DNA of 64,000 bases from Clavaria fumosa. Lineage: Eukaryota > Basidiomycota > Agaricomycetes > Agaricales > Clavariaceae. The position numbers and the translations under genes are program-made. The stretch's first letter is position 1. The number at the start of each line of letters is the position of its first letter. This document shows positions 19,601-31,790 of the stretch, one piece after another. The stretch covers positions 1,860,001-1,924,000 of the forward strand of contig OX637796.1 of NCBI GenBank assembly GCA_951802425.1, written 5' to 3'. Under the pieces are notes generated by a model. The model worked only from the letters and a program-made list of their open reading frames with translations, searched no databases and was not told the origin of the DNA.

Positions 19601-20674
19601 GTTGAGAAGTGTGTCGGTGAAGGCAATGACTTTGCCAACCGACGGGAGAACCTATAGGGTTCGAAGATCAGTACCAAGACGAATAAGAGAGGATACTTAG
19701 GTCGCACGAGTTGTAGGAGCGCAGAGGGTGAGTTAGAACAGAGTAGAGTGTGTCTTGGCAATCTTGTGGTCACCAAGAGAGACAAGACCTACCAATCACG
19801 ATGGTTCCAAGCTCAAAGGGCGTACTAGCCTCAAGCTTAAACCAATGTGCATCAATATCAAGTCTGGAGTACCATAAATACATGCGAGACCTTATATACG
19901 TACGTACAGAGAGTATAACGAAAAAGGGGAAGCACAGAGGTCACCAGGCAACAAGACTACAGTAGTACGGGGTATGTTTAGTCGTAAAGTGACTAGGCGC
20001 ATGTTCTACTAAGGTCGCAAGGGGTTAGGTATGCATAGGTAAGGTCGCGAAGATGACCTGTCACGGGTCGCGACCTAGTTAAATAAGTATATATGTCGCT
20101 ATAACTACGGAGGGATTCTTGGATCATAAGTAACGTAATTATAGACGACTGAGGAGAAGAAGGGATGCATATTTGAAGTGTTCATACAGCTGACCGTTGG
20201 TGGCGTGTTTGAGTGTTAAGGTCGCAAGATCATAAGAGCGATCACGTGGGTGACACTAGTGATGCAGGTGACGCTAGTGACGCAGGTGACCTATGGGTGG
20301 GTAGTCACGTGGGTAACGCAAGTAACGCAAGTAACGGTCATAACGCTGGTAACGTATTGGCGCTGGTAGTGGTAGCGCCGGGGGTGCCGCACGGCAAGTC
20401 ACGTGCTGGTGGAAGTAGACGCGTATCGGTGTGTCGCGTGTAGGATTGGTGGGTCCGGGTGAAGTATGCACATAGGGTGAAGTAGTAGGAAGCGTCACGA
20501 GTACAGCATGGTGGTCGCGAGTGTCGTGTGAGTGCGGGGGAGGTTGGAGAGGCTTTCGGAAGGAGACAGCAGGTCCCGGAAGTGTGTAGAGGGACTCGCG
20601 AGGTTGTAGAGGGTCATCGGGAAGCTCATGGATGTGGGTGAAGTCGGCTTGGGCAAGGAAAAATGAATGGGTCC
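19601..20674. other. Repeat-like unassigned region with short tandem arrays
   Basis: No gene recognised. Further GTCGCGA-type words occur to about 20065. Two tandem copies of an 18-bp unit start at 20250 and 20268 (GTGAC(A/G)CTAGTGA(T/C)GCAG), followed by GTAACGCAA repeats near 20310-20335. It may be a decayed LTR of the inverted element to its left. Confidence 0.4.
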
Positions 20675-20711
20675 TGACATTATGCTTGAGTTGTGTGAGA
20701 CCCAGTCTGAT
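20675..20711 (+). repeat. Truncated 3' end of an A-type LTR
   Basis: The last ~37 bp match the end of the LTR of element A (GTTGTGTGAGACCCAGTC, then TGATA), with one or two CpG changes. The rest of the LTR is absent; it abuts the transposase pseudogene to the right. Confidence 0.75.
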
Positions 20712-20744
20712 AACTTCATAAGCTCAGTTTTAGTCTTTTCATCC

Positions 20745-21560
20745 TTAGGTAAGCCAAGGCTGCATGTACTTGCAGTGCAACTCACAGCCTGCAGGTACCA
20801 TCATTGGGTGCTGGCTCAATGCACCTAGATGTTGGCATGATTCCTATGTTTCCCAACCAACCTATCACAAACTGTGCACATGTACACCTGAAGGATTTTA
20901 TCTTGTCACTGACACAGCTTTCCCTCAGTGCACAGATCAAATTCAAGGGTGAATCCAAGCTGTGATGAAGGAAGGGGCCTGACTCCCTGTGGACCCAATT
21001 GTCTGGGCTAATGCCCTTGCATTTGACTGTCAACTCTTCTCTTTTCACCAAACAGCTGGGCTCCAGGTTCCCCTTGCAATAAACTATACAAATCACCATG
21101 CAGACATCTATCAGACTGGGTCTCACACAACTTAAATGTAAGGTCATGATGACAATACTAACATAAGGGGAAAAGAGTACAAGTAGGAAAAAGACATAGT
21201 ATATATAGCAGGAACCCTGGGAGTTGCTGGTGTTCCCACGCTCGGACCCTGTGAGTCACGTGATGCGCCCCCACAGGTCATGTGACCTTCCAACAACCCT
21301 CCCCAGTTTCTCCATAACTCCTCTTTGGGATGGCTTATGTAAGCGATCCTAACAACATCTTGGAGAACTGTGTGCAGCTCTGCAATCTTTGAACATGCCA
21401 CATTGGCCTCAATCAGATTTGCACTGTTTACATGCAATGCATGGCTAAAGTCTGCACTAGTCATGGGTTCAGCATAGTAGACAAAGACCAGCAAGTTCAC
21501 TCTTGCTCCACCTGCCTTCTCACTACTTGCACAGATGCCCCCATGACCAACTTCTGCAAC
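20745..21560 (+). pseudogene. DDE transposase pseudogene (Harbinger/DDE_4-like), split by a solo LTR
   Basis: Plus-strand translation gives the C-terminal half of a DDE superfamily transposase. It reads TIIGCWLNAP, WHDSYVSQPTYHKL, TPEGFYLVTDTAFP, QLFSFHQTAG and, after the LTR, ILENCVQLCNL and GLNQICTVYM. The D of DTAFP is the likely catalytic residue. The gene is cut at 21108 by the LTR and resumes in the same frame at 21360. It has several TGA/TAG stops in places where CGA Arg is expected. I find no CpG in the flanking pseudogene sequence, so decay is advanced. The N-terminal half is missing. Confidence 0.8.
21109..21354 (-). repeat. Inverted solo LTR of the element A family
   Basis: The reverse complement begins TGTTAGGATCGC and ends CCAGTCTGATA, as in the LTR of element A, but lacks about 45 bp of U3. 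Perfect 5-bp direct repeats ACATC flank it (21104-21108 and 21355-21359). It interrupts the transposase pseudogene in frame. It retains at least five CpG sites while its flanks have none. Confidence 0.95.
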
Positions 21561-22479
21561 AGAGTATCATACCCAAAGTAGGCAAGCTCCCAGATCATTT
21601 CACTGCTTCACAACACTCAATGCAGATCTACTGAACTCATGTACTCACTTGTAATCAAAACAGGATATCAGCACACCACTCTGGCAGGGAACTGCCTCTA
21701 TTTATCCACTGCCCAAGGACTTGGGGCATCAGGCCTTCAAACAAAAGGAAACTCTTTCACTTCACAAGTGTAACAGGAGACCATGCTTCCTGAGCATTCT
21801 AACCTCTTGTTGTGCTTCCTCGATCACATTAGGAGTCTTCTGTGAAGAAGATCATTCAGACTAGGTGGACATGATTAAGAGCCAAATATGGCTTCCCCAC
21901 ATGTGGAAGCAGAAATCAAATGGGACGCTAGGGTACACCACTAACTTCGCTACAGTATCAGACGACAAAAGAGCCCAAGAAGAGATCACCAAAAAAAAAG
22001 AAATTAACTAGGAAAGAAATGTAGAAATAACAGAAGAAGAAAATAAGTTTGACGTAGTTGATCAATAAGGATAATCGTGCAGAAAGGAAAGAAAATGGTG
22101 GAGAAATCATGGAGGAACGAAAGAAAATGCGGAGACCAGACAAAAAAATGGGAACAGGAAGGCGCTGCAGGAGGATGCTGGAGGACGAGAGGAAGAGGGG
22201 AACGTTTGCCCAGAGTTAGTACATGGTAATGCAATTGTCGATGACGAGGGAGCCATGCAAAATAAAGTAGGCGCGGCCACTGAGAGCGACCACGGAACGA
22301 AGCGAGAGATCAAGGAAGGCGATGAAAGGAGAAGAGAGTCGTCGGGTTCATCAGCTGCGGCCTCTAGGTCGGGCGAACCAGAAGGGACAGCTGGAATAGA
22401 AGAAATGAGGACCAAGAGAGGACCACACCGGTGATGAGTCTGAAAAAAGAGAATAAAACATAATGGGTTGCAGGGACGG
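21561..22479. other. Transition from repeats to genes
   Basis: CpG-free, decayed sequence to about 21815, then A-rich sequence (poly-A near 21990-22000) that leads into the 3' flank of the kinase gene on the minus strand. No coding region supported. Confidence 0.5.
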
Positions 22480-25086
22480 TCACGCCTTGATCCCTTCCTC
22501 GCCCCAGTCCTCCTTCCTGATCCGCAGCCAGCCAGCGTCCCCACGGTCGATGGCCTCCTTCGCCCCAAGCCTCTCCTTCCAGTTCACCGTCAGCATGGGC
22601 TCCAAGAACGCACACAGCTCCTCGCTGTCCGCCTCGGACCACCCGTACTTCTCCACCATCACACGGCGCAGCGGCCACGGCTTGAGCGTCTTGATGTAAC
22701 GCAGACTCCCGTCCGCGTCGAACAGCTCGCGCGAATAGCGCCCACCCGTCTTCAGCTCGCCTGCAAAGTCGCCGAGCAGCTCCACGACCTGCGCCATATG
22801 GTCGTCGTCCTTGGTGAACAGGCTGCCCTGCCCCTGCGGGTCGAACAGGTACTCCCCCGTCAACAGCTCGAACAAAAGACACCCCACTGACCACACGTCC
22901 ACCTTGCACCCCCAATCGCGCCGCCCCATGATCGCCTCTGGCGACCGGTACTGCCGCGTCTGGATGTCCTCCGTAAAATGCTTGTTCGAGGGCGTCGCGT
23001 TGCCCATGTCGGCGATCTTGACCTGCACAGGTTGCGCCACTGCCGTCGACGAGGAAGATGTCGTACCCTGGCATGGCGTCGCAGGCGTGGGCGTTGTCGT
23101 CGTCCCCGTGCGCGTGTGCGAAGACGTAGACGGTGACGATGCGCCATGCCGCCCAGAGCTGTCTGACGGCCCCTCCCAGTCAACGGGCGTCGGCGGCGGG
23201 GCACGTGTCGCCATCATCGCGCTGCGTGCGCGCCCCGGCCGAGGAGTCTGCAACAGTGGCGGGGGCGGAGGCACGACACGTCGTAGCGGGTGAGACGTTC
23301 TCGCGTCCGCCTCCATCTCGACTACCTCAGATATAGAGCCAGGCCCGAAGGACACTGGTGCGGGCTGGAGCGTGCCTGTCCCCTCGAGCTCCGAGTCGAC
23401 GTTCACCTTCACGTTTGAGAGGCTCACGACGGCCGAGACAGGCGCCAGGGGGGGCAGCTCGAGCCTCAGCTTTCGGCTGGAGAACGTCGAGTTGGACGCA
23501 CACTTCGCGTGACGCGTCACGAGGTGGTGGTAATGGTAGGAGAGCGGAGAGGAGACAACGGAGACGCTACCAGTGTGGTGGCGTCTCACGGAGGGTTTGA
23601 GCGTGGCGCTCGCGGGGTTGAGGGGGCTCGTAGGTATGGCGGAGAGAGAAGATGACATCAGCGAGGAGCACGGAGAAGACGACAGGGTCACGGGACGGGG
23701 AATTTCGGACAATATGGCCGATTCCAGCTGTTCCTGAATCGACTCCTCCTTGGCCGTCGCATTCGGATCCTGCGCGGCCGCACGCATCGAGTTCTGTAGC
23801 ATCAGACCGTGGCTGATCAGGCCCATACCAGCCTTTCCCAAGCTGATACTCGTGTTCGGGGTGCTGACCACGCTGCCGAGCAGACCATCTGTCGAACCTG
23901 TGTCCAGGGATGACCGAGACGACGATGTGCTGATTGTTGTGCTGGGACTGTTTGGTTGTGTGGCTTGTTCGGCGACAGGCTGGACGGGGCCACGATCTAA
24001 CACCGCCATTACAGAAGGGCTGCCCGCACTCGAACTGTAGACGGGGCTTCCGAGAGGTTGTGACTCCAAAATTTGCACTCGTCTGCTGACGCTTGAGGCA
24101 GTACTCTCCCTCTTGCCAGCCATGACGGCACGAGAGCGTGGAATAGCCATTGCACTGGGAAACGGGTGGGCATAGGGGCTTGGAGTGGCGGGTATTGGAA
24201 CATCGACGTTGCGTGAGACAGGAGATGGGGTGCAGTGCAGCTCGGAAGAGATGTGGTTCTCAATATCGGGGATTTGTATCACTGTAACAGATATGAGACA
24301 CAAAGGCATTGAATTGGAAGGAGGAGACAAAGCGCACATATATTCTCTGGCTTGATGTCGGTGTGTACAAGGTTGCATTCGTCATGAAGATACTGCAGGC
24401 CTAGCAACACCTGCCGAATAATACACTTGACAAGGGCCCTGGGCACACCCTTCTGCTTGTGCTTCATGATTAGGGCGAGTAAATTTTCGCCGAGCGGTTC
24501 GAAGACGATGCATATATGACCTTGTTGATGAGAACGGCTAGAAAGGGGTAGGGTAGGCGAGTGGGGTAGAGAAGACGGGAAGTGGGAGAACGAATCAAGG
24601 AAGTCGACAACATGGTTTCGGCCGGGGTGGGAGGGTGCGGTGCGGGATATTGTGGATAGAAGTTTGATTTCGTCAAGGGCCGTCTCGGCGTACCGTGTCG
24701 CTGATTTGACGATCTTGATCGCGGAATGACGGTTCATACTATGCGAGAGATGAGACCCTTGATGGCGGGTGAAGACCCTCGTGAGACGTACCGTCTGTCT
24801 TTCACCAGCCAGACCGTAGAAAAATGTCCCCAGCTTCGACACGGAAAATGAAGGATGTTAGATGGGAAGAAGACGGCAAAGAGAACAAATACCCTAATTT
24901 CCTGACAACCTGATATCGCCCGTGCTTAAAGGTATCCCCGACCTGCACGGGGAGGTAACCACCAGGGTGATAGTCAGCTGCGCTTTCTTCTTCTTGGTTC
25001 TCCTGACCCGAGAGGGGTGGCTTGTTGCCCTTGGCGGTGAGCAGGTACTGATAACTGATACATGAATGCTGTTGCCGTTGAGGCAT
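22480..25086 (-). CDS. SKY1: SR-protein-specific kinase (SRPK family)
   Basis: Phosphorylates Arg/Ser-rich splicing and mRNA-export factors. Four exons fit: 25086-24893, 24833-24792, 24738-24338 and 24281-22480. The N-lobe reads YQVVRKLGWGHFSTVW, then IKIVKS; the catalytic loop is HTDIKPENI. A long Ser/Pro-rich spacer (about 24260-23060) divides the two kinase lobes, which is the family hallmark. The C-lobe has VKIADMGNA (DMG in place of DLG), TRQYRSPEAIMG and WSVGCLLFELLTG. The start ATG precedes a GGYLPVQVGD motif that begins SRPK kinase domains. The S. cerevisiae and S. pombe counterparts are Sky1 and Dsk1. Confidence 0.93.
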
Positions 25087-26705
25087 GCGACGCCAGCTTT
25101 GACGAGGTGGTGTTGGTAGTGGTGGAAATTAGAATGAGGAGAGAGGGAGAGCGTCGAGCGTTGAACGCTGAGCGCCCGGAAATCGAGGAGAAAGTCTGAC
25201 GCGGACGACTACAACCGACCGTCACAGAGTCACGTGTGAAAATGTGACTTGGTGACACCCGATCTTCCCACACGCTAAAAAAATTAGAAAAAAAATTCAC
25301 GTGGCATCCTTCGGCTCAGCACAAGCACTCCGGCGGGACTCCGTTGCTGCGCCTCGAAAAAAGTCACCAGGCTGGTCGAGCATCCGAACATCATCTAAAA
25401 CATGACGGCGAGTCATACGCACGTTACAGGAGGAGTCGAGAGCAGTCATTGCACCGCTGCCTCCGCGCATATCGCTTGTCTTCGGGTATTTCCGCCTCTG
25501 TGAAGGCCGTAACTCTAAATTCGGCAGCGTTATTTTGTTCCCTCGGACCGGTTGTTCAGCTGTGCATAAGCGATTAGTGATATTTTGCATCAAATAATCC
25601 CATTCTTTATGTGAACTATTTGGCTTGATACTGTGTCGACCATCATGAGAAGTCACCTAGTCCAGGAATGTATGAAACATACCATATGTGCAGCGTGAAA
25701 TGGGCGGTACAGCCCGTGAACTACCCCAATATTGACTGCGACTTTCCTGATTCAAAAATCAGCCGTACAGTACTCTTATGCTGACACCGCGCATACCGTG
25801 ACATCATTTCCGCCTATAAGGACCACTCTCGATATGGATGGACTATTTGTGGTCGTGAACAGGAGTGATACACTTGATACCAAAGGGTAGCAAGGCATTC
25901 ATTGATGTGTAGCATGATAGTGCTATATTTTCCGCGAAGTCTTCATGTCAACTTTCTTGGACGGTATCGTTGATGGAGATCTGTGCCCTACTTTTGCGAT
26001 ATGCACTTACGGCGAGATTTTCCGATAAGACTCAGTCCAAGGTCTTCACATTGACGACCATGATGCCATTACTGTATAGCGAAGGATTAACAGCAGTTAC
26101 AGTAATTCCGTCTGCCAGTGGTCACATGTCGGCTCAGCCATCAAAGTCTCACGCACAGATGCATATCATGATTGCAAACTTTTGAAGATACAGCTCTTTG
26201 CAGCACTGGGAAAAAGACTCGCAAGGGATTAAGTGCAAAGCGTTCAGGGTAGAGATTAGCGCCGCCGCTAGGAACGGAAGCGCCAAGCCGAGGCTAGGCC
26301 CACTGCCATCAAACTCGCGGCTGCGGTGCTTGCTTGTGACTCTGAAGTCTAGACCAAGGTTACATCGATTTCATTTCGCTCTGGAATTTGGCTTTGACGG
26401 GTTCTTTGGACCGCTTGCTATGGCAGGAGGTACGGCCGCCACAATGACCCCGTTCTTTGTTGTGTTTTGGCAATAACGGTCTAGGATATTTAGACTCGAT
26501 CGAGATCATACCCATTTCAGGAACAGAATGCCGTAAACCGTAAACATGTGGGCGATGCTCGCCGGGTCTTGCCCCACTCTCACCCTCCTTCTCGTTGGAT
26601 TCTGATGATAATGCCTCCTTCTCGGGATACCGCTTTCGTCGGTACAGTGCTCGACAACTGGGAACTATATAGGTACCTCTCTTCCATCTTCCAACGTCAT
26701 TCTTC
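25087..26705. other. Intergenic region between two divergent kinase genes
   Basis: About 1.6 kb without a supported gene. It should hold promoters and 5' leaders of both kinases. A CACGTG lies near 25232 upstream of the SRPK start. Short open frames here have no recognisable features. Confidence 0.5.
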
Positions 26706-28731
<2,026 letters not shown>

Positions 28732-29027
28732 TTTTGCACTCTGGACTCAGCTTAGATATCCTCACCTGCACATCATGGTACAATATTTATCTAATCCCAC
28801 CACGTTCATTTATTCGTACGCTGCGCACTCGTGTTTGCCTTCTTGTACATGGCTGTCTATTGTCAATATCTGTCGTGCTCCTTTGAATGCGTATTGGGCA
28901 CTGTTTTCACTGCAGAAGTCGAGGCCTCCGGGGACGGATGCAGGAATGCGTTGTCTATTCTGGTCTCGGGTGTGAGCTCGTTGTACGTATATAGTGACTG
29001 GTATAAAACATGGCTGATCCTGTCCCA

Positions 29028-30039
29028 TCATCCAATAATGAGTTTGCCCTCTGCTTCATTGAACTCGTGTACTGGCACCTCCAGGTTGAGCTATGTCACA
29101 GTAGAGTCAGCACATTTGAATGGTATGGTATAGGGAAAGCACTCACGGGGGCAGGGCCTCTGCGGACGCGCCCGGCTGTTGGCACAGACAATAAGCTGTG
29201 GACCTGGTGAGCAAACAAGAGATACATACATATGTCATAATGGGAGCCGTGGCACGGGCAAAACCTGAGAATGCCGTCTGTCATTTTCTTATTGACGAAA
29301 TGCTGGAGAGCACCACGCACCATCCACCAAAGTCGCCGGCCTCGCCAATAGGGACACATCCGAGATGGGTGCACACCCCCAACATGACAAGCCACTCCGG
29401 CTTTTTCACCCTGTCCGAGTCAGCCTGCGGGTCCCTCAGGCTTTTCACGTCGACGGCGTTGGCCTCCTCGATCTCCTCAGGCGTGCGGTGGCGGATGAAC
29501 ACGGGCTTGCCGCGCCACTTGATGACGAGGTTCTTGCCCTCTGGGATGTTCGCGAGCTCGACCTCAACCTTGGCGAGTGCGAGCACGTCTGAGGAGGCGG
29601 CCATCGTCTCGAGGAAGCCGGTAATGGTCGACTTCGCGACAGACGCGGAGAGCACGCCCGTCGCGCCCACCGTGAAATAGGACAGCGCACGGTTCGTGCT
29701 CTCCGACTTGGCGCGGTACGCGGAGAGGTCGGGCACGTCGTGCGCTTGCTTGAGGCTGGCGGACGTGTGCAGCAGACGGTGCTGGAGTGGGAGTGTCGGG
29801 CAGGAGGCTAGTCAACCAAACAACCAGCCAGCTCACATGTTCAGTTCCGGATGGACGTGTTGGTGGAAAGATTAGCTCACTGGTAATAGTTTTTGACACT
29901 AGTCCTGACGATGTGATAGATAGGCCACCTGCCCACTTGGGTGGGATGTCCGAACGGGGACCCGAGGCGCCATGTACATGGGCATGGGCATCGTGCGGGG
30001 CCCGAGCACCGAGTGCGAGTAACGGGGCGACTGGGACGC
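29028..30039 (-). CDS. RIP1: Rieske iron-sulfur protein of complex III, 5' end unresolved
   Basis: Carries a 2Fe-2S cluster that passes electrons from ubiquinol to cytochrome c1 at the inner mitochondrial membrane. The central exon has the membrane anchor (LSYFTVGATGVLSASVAKS), WRGKPVFIRHRT and the first cluster box CTHLGC. A later exon has the second box CPCHGSHYD. The ending is LNLEVPVHEFNE..KLIIG with TGA at 29028-29030. Small introns separate these. The exon ending near 29930 (APRVPVRTSHPSGQ) joins HRLLHTSASL in phase and looks like presequence. Its acceptor is at 30039-30042, and the first exon with the start codon lies upstream, before about 30190, and was not fixed. Confidence 0.9.
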
Positions 30040-30309
30040 CTGTAGGAAGGACGCAGACGGTCGGGGAGAGGGTGAAGGCTTTTTTAAGGGCTTGGAACGA
30101 GGCCATAATAAGAGGTCACCTGTACCGTCTTCCGCAATCACAGCGAGGGTGTGACCTTGCTACTGCACTGCCAAAATGGACATGAAAGTTTCGATTTGTT
30201 TGTACTCTGTGGCAAGCAAACACCCTAGCCCTATTGCCTTACTCCAAAAGTTTATCATTTGCTTGTTGTGATTATGCATAATGAGCTGACCATCCACCAC
30301 AGTTGTGTA

Positions 30310-30360
30310 CTGACTGGCACTGTGGCTTCGGGCAATGCCTGAAGTCACAGTGCCAGTCAG
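30310..30360. repeat. 51-bp hairpin with 24-bp arms
   Basis: Left arm 30310-30333 and right arm 30337-30360 are inverted copies separated by AAT. Only two of 24 positions differ, and both can pair as G-T. Such a tight palindrome could form a stable RNA stem or mark the end of a small inverted-repeat element. Confidence 0.85.
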
Positions 30361-30683
30361 ATGGCATCGGGGCAGCAGGATTGTCGGTGGATGTCTCGGC
30401 TCGAAATCTCAACTTTGTTCTTGAAGAGCTTTTTGAAAGTGCGAGAAATCATGCTCATCGTGCTGTTTGTCAACTTCTGGATCAACGGTCACAGTCCAGA
30501 TTGAAACGCGCGTGTGCTCGCAGTGCCAGATGTAGGGAGCACAAGGGACTGTGCCCGAAGGGCACTGTCCCGCAGTTCCGTGGGAGCACTACTGCCGAGG
30601 CTGTCCATGTCACATGCACCATAGCGCGAGAGACCTGGGTCCAAGTACAGTAGGAGCGGTGACGTAAAGTAAGCGGAGGGGCC

Positions 30684-30751
30684 GGTTTCGAATCTGCGAA
30701 GGTTCTCGTCGGAGGGCTTAACCACTACCCTAACCACTCAGCCATCTCGGC
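30684..30751 (-). repeat. tRNA-derived sequence, possible SINE head
   Basis: On the minus strand, starting at 30751, a box A (TGGCTGAGTGG, 30744-30734) perfectly fits the Pol III consensus. A box B-like GATTCGAAACC lies about 40 bp downstream (30694-30684). The head resembles a Ser/Leu-type tRNA (GCCGAGATGGCTGAGTGGTT), but the T-stem does not pair and no proper anticodon arm forms. It is therefore not a functional tRNA. The downstream body to about 30490 would be the SINE tail. Confidence 0.5.
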
Positions 30752-31065
30752 TGTCTTAGGTATATTGCGTTCTAAGCTAACAGTGGGAGTAAATGGTTTG
30801 AGGGCGTTGAGGAGGGAACGTGCGCGCCGTTACGCCGTGCACGACGTTACTCCGATATTTTTCCTATGATGCATTGATTATTCTCCTGATCCTGATGATG
30901 CACGGAGGAGGACTTGTATGTGTAGCCAAAATGTATTGCAAATACATTCTGCAGGACCTTCCTTGGCTGGAAGTTCACCAGGATCGTCGACAGGGTATGA
31001 GAGGTAAGGTTACATCGTCTACATGGCCGAGAATCACATAGAAATGGGTAGAAAACGATGGGAAA

Positions 31066-31477
31066 CTACTGTGAGGGTTCGTCCTCGGTGGTAGCTTGTA
31101 CGTTGCTGTTATTCACGTCAGCCATACCTAGATTCTTCCACTCGTCTTTCTCCATTAGCCCCCTGAACATGCCAATTTCAGTGAAGGGTCACGATGTATG
31201 CAATGGAGCGCACTTTTGCATCCGACATTCGAGGTAAGCCTTGCTTAGCTCTCGACAAAAATTAGATGTGCTTGAATTCTTCTGGAGGCATTCCATATAC
31301 ACTAACATGGCTGCCTTGCACTCTGCTATAAAAGACCAGTGCGTCGTTTCAGCGGAGTGCGAACGTGCAGATCTCTTTGAAACCGTACGGACCAAAATGA
31401 TCGAGGAGAAAGGAACCGCGGTCCGGAGGGGTGACCTGAAATCCACCGTTTATGGATGGTGGTCTCCCAAATGACAT
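31066..31477 (-). CDS. COX19: Cytochrome c oxidase assembly factor Cox19
   Basis: A small twin-Cx9C protein of the mitochondrial intermembrane space needed for copper delivery to complex IV. Three exons give 97 residues: 31477-31393 (MSFGRPPSINGGFQVTPPDR), 31325-31214 and 31162-31066. Exon 2 holds both motifs, C-(9)-C in ECKAAMLVYMEC and in FCRELSKAYLEC. Exon 3 ends in the conserved GLMEKDEWKNLGM and a short tail to TAG. All splice phases agree and length fits the family. Confidence 0.95.
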
Positions 31478-31790
31478 TGAAGCAGCTCCAAGAGCGGGGT
31501 AGCGTTGTGGCAATGTATTCCCAATCACGTGACTTTCAATCGACACTGAGAGGGAAGGAGCAAAAAGCAGCAAAAAAACGATAAAAGTTAAGCGTTGTTC
31601 TCAAAGCTTCGGAAGATCCCAAAGCTAGCTAGTAAATATCCAAGCGTCGTTCTCAAAGGATCTTATTTATTATTTATTTTTATGGTGCTTGTTACGTAAT
31701 CGAGCTAGGAGGCATGTCAATGCACATGACGCGTCGCTGTATGATTGTGCTGCTCTTCCTAGCCGCCCAACCACCTCTACACATTTGCAA
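31478..31790. promoter_or_regulatory. Divergent promoter region of COX19 and NPL4
   Basis: A 313-bp spacer. It has a TCACGTGA palindrome near 31525 and two copies of AAGCGT(T/C)GTTCTCAAA (31591-31606 and 31641-31656). A third copy lies at 62402 downstream of the OPT gene. An AT-rich stretch near 31665-31680 may be core promoter for NPL4. Confidence 0.45.

Larger units (their letters stand above)
30040..31065. other. Intergenic region with hairpin and tRNA-derived repeat
   Basis: No protein gene supported apart from the missing first exon of the Rieske gene at its left edge. It contains the long hairpin at 30310-30360, a shorter hairpin near 30550-30568 (GTGCCCGAAGGGCAC), and a Pol III promoter-like segment at 30684-30751. 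Confidence 0.5.

Noticed and set aside
19255..19785. 177-codon minus-strand gene
   Set aside because: Low-complexity Ser/Leu-rich translation that comes from the A/G-rich tandem repeat; no start context or motif.
25297..25656. Small gene between the two kinases
   Set aside because: 119 codons of mixed composition without motif or clear start context; likely promoter sequence.
30684..30751. Functional tRNA gene on the minus strand
   Set aside because: Boxes A and B are present, but the T-stem arms do not pair and no anticodon stem-loop can be drawn. Treated as tRNA-derived repeat.
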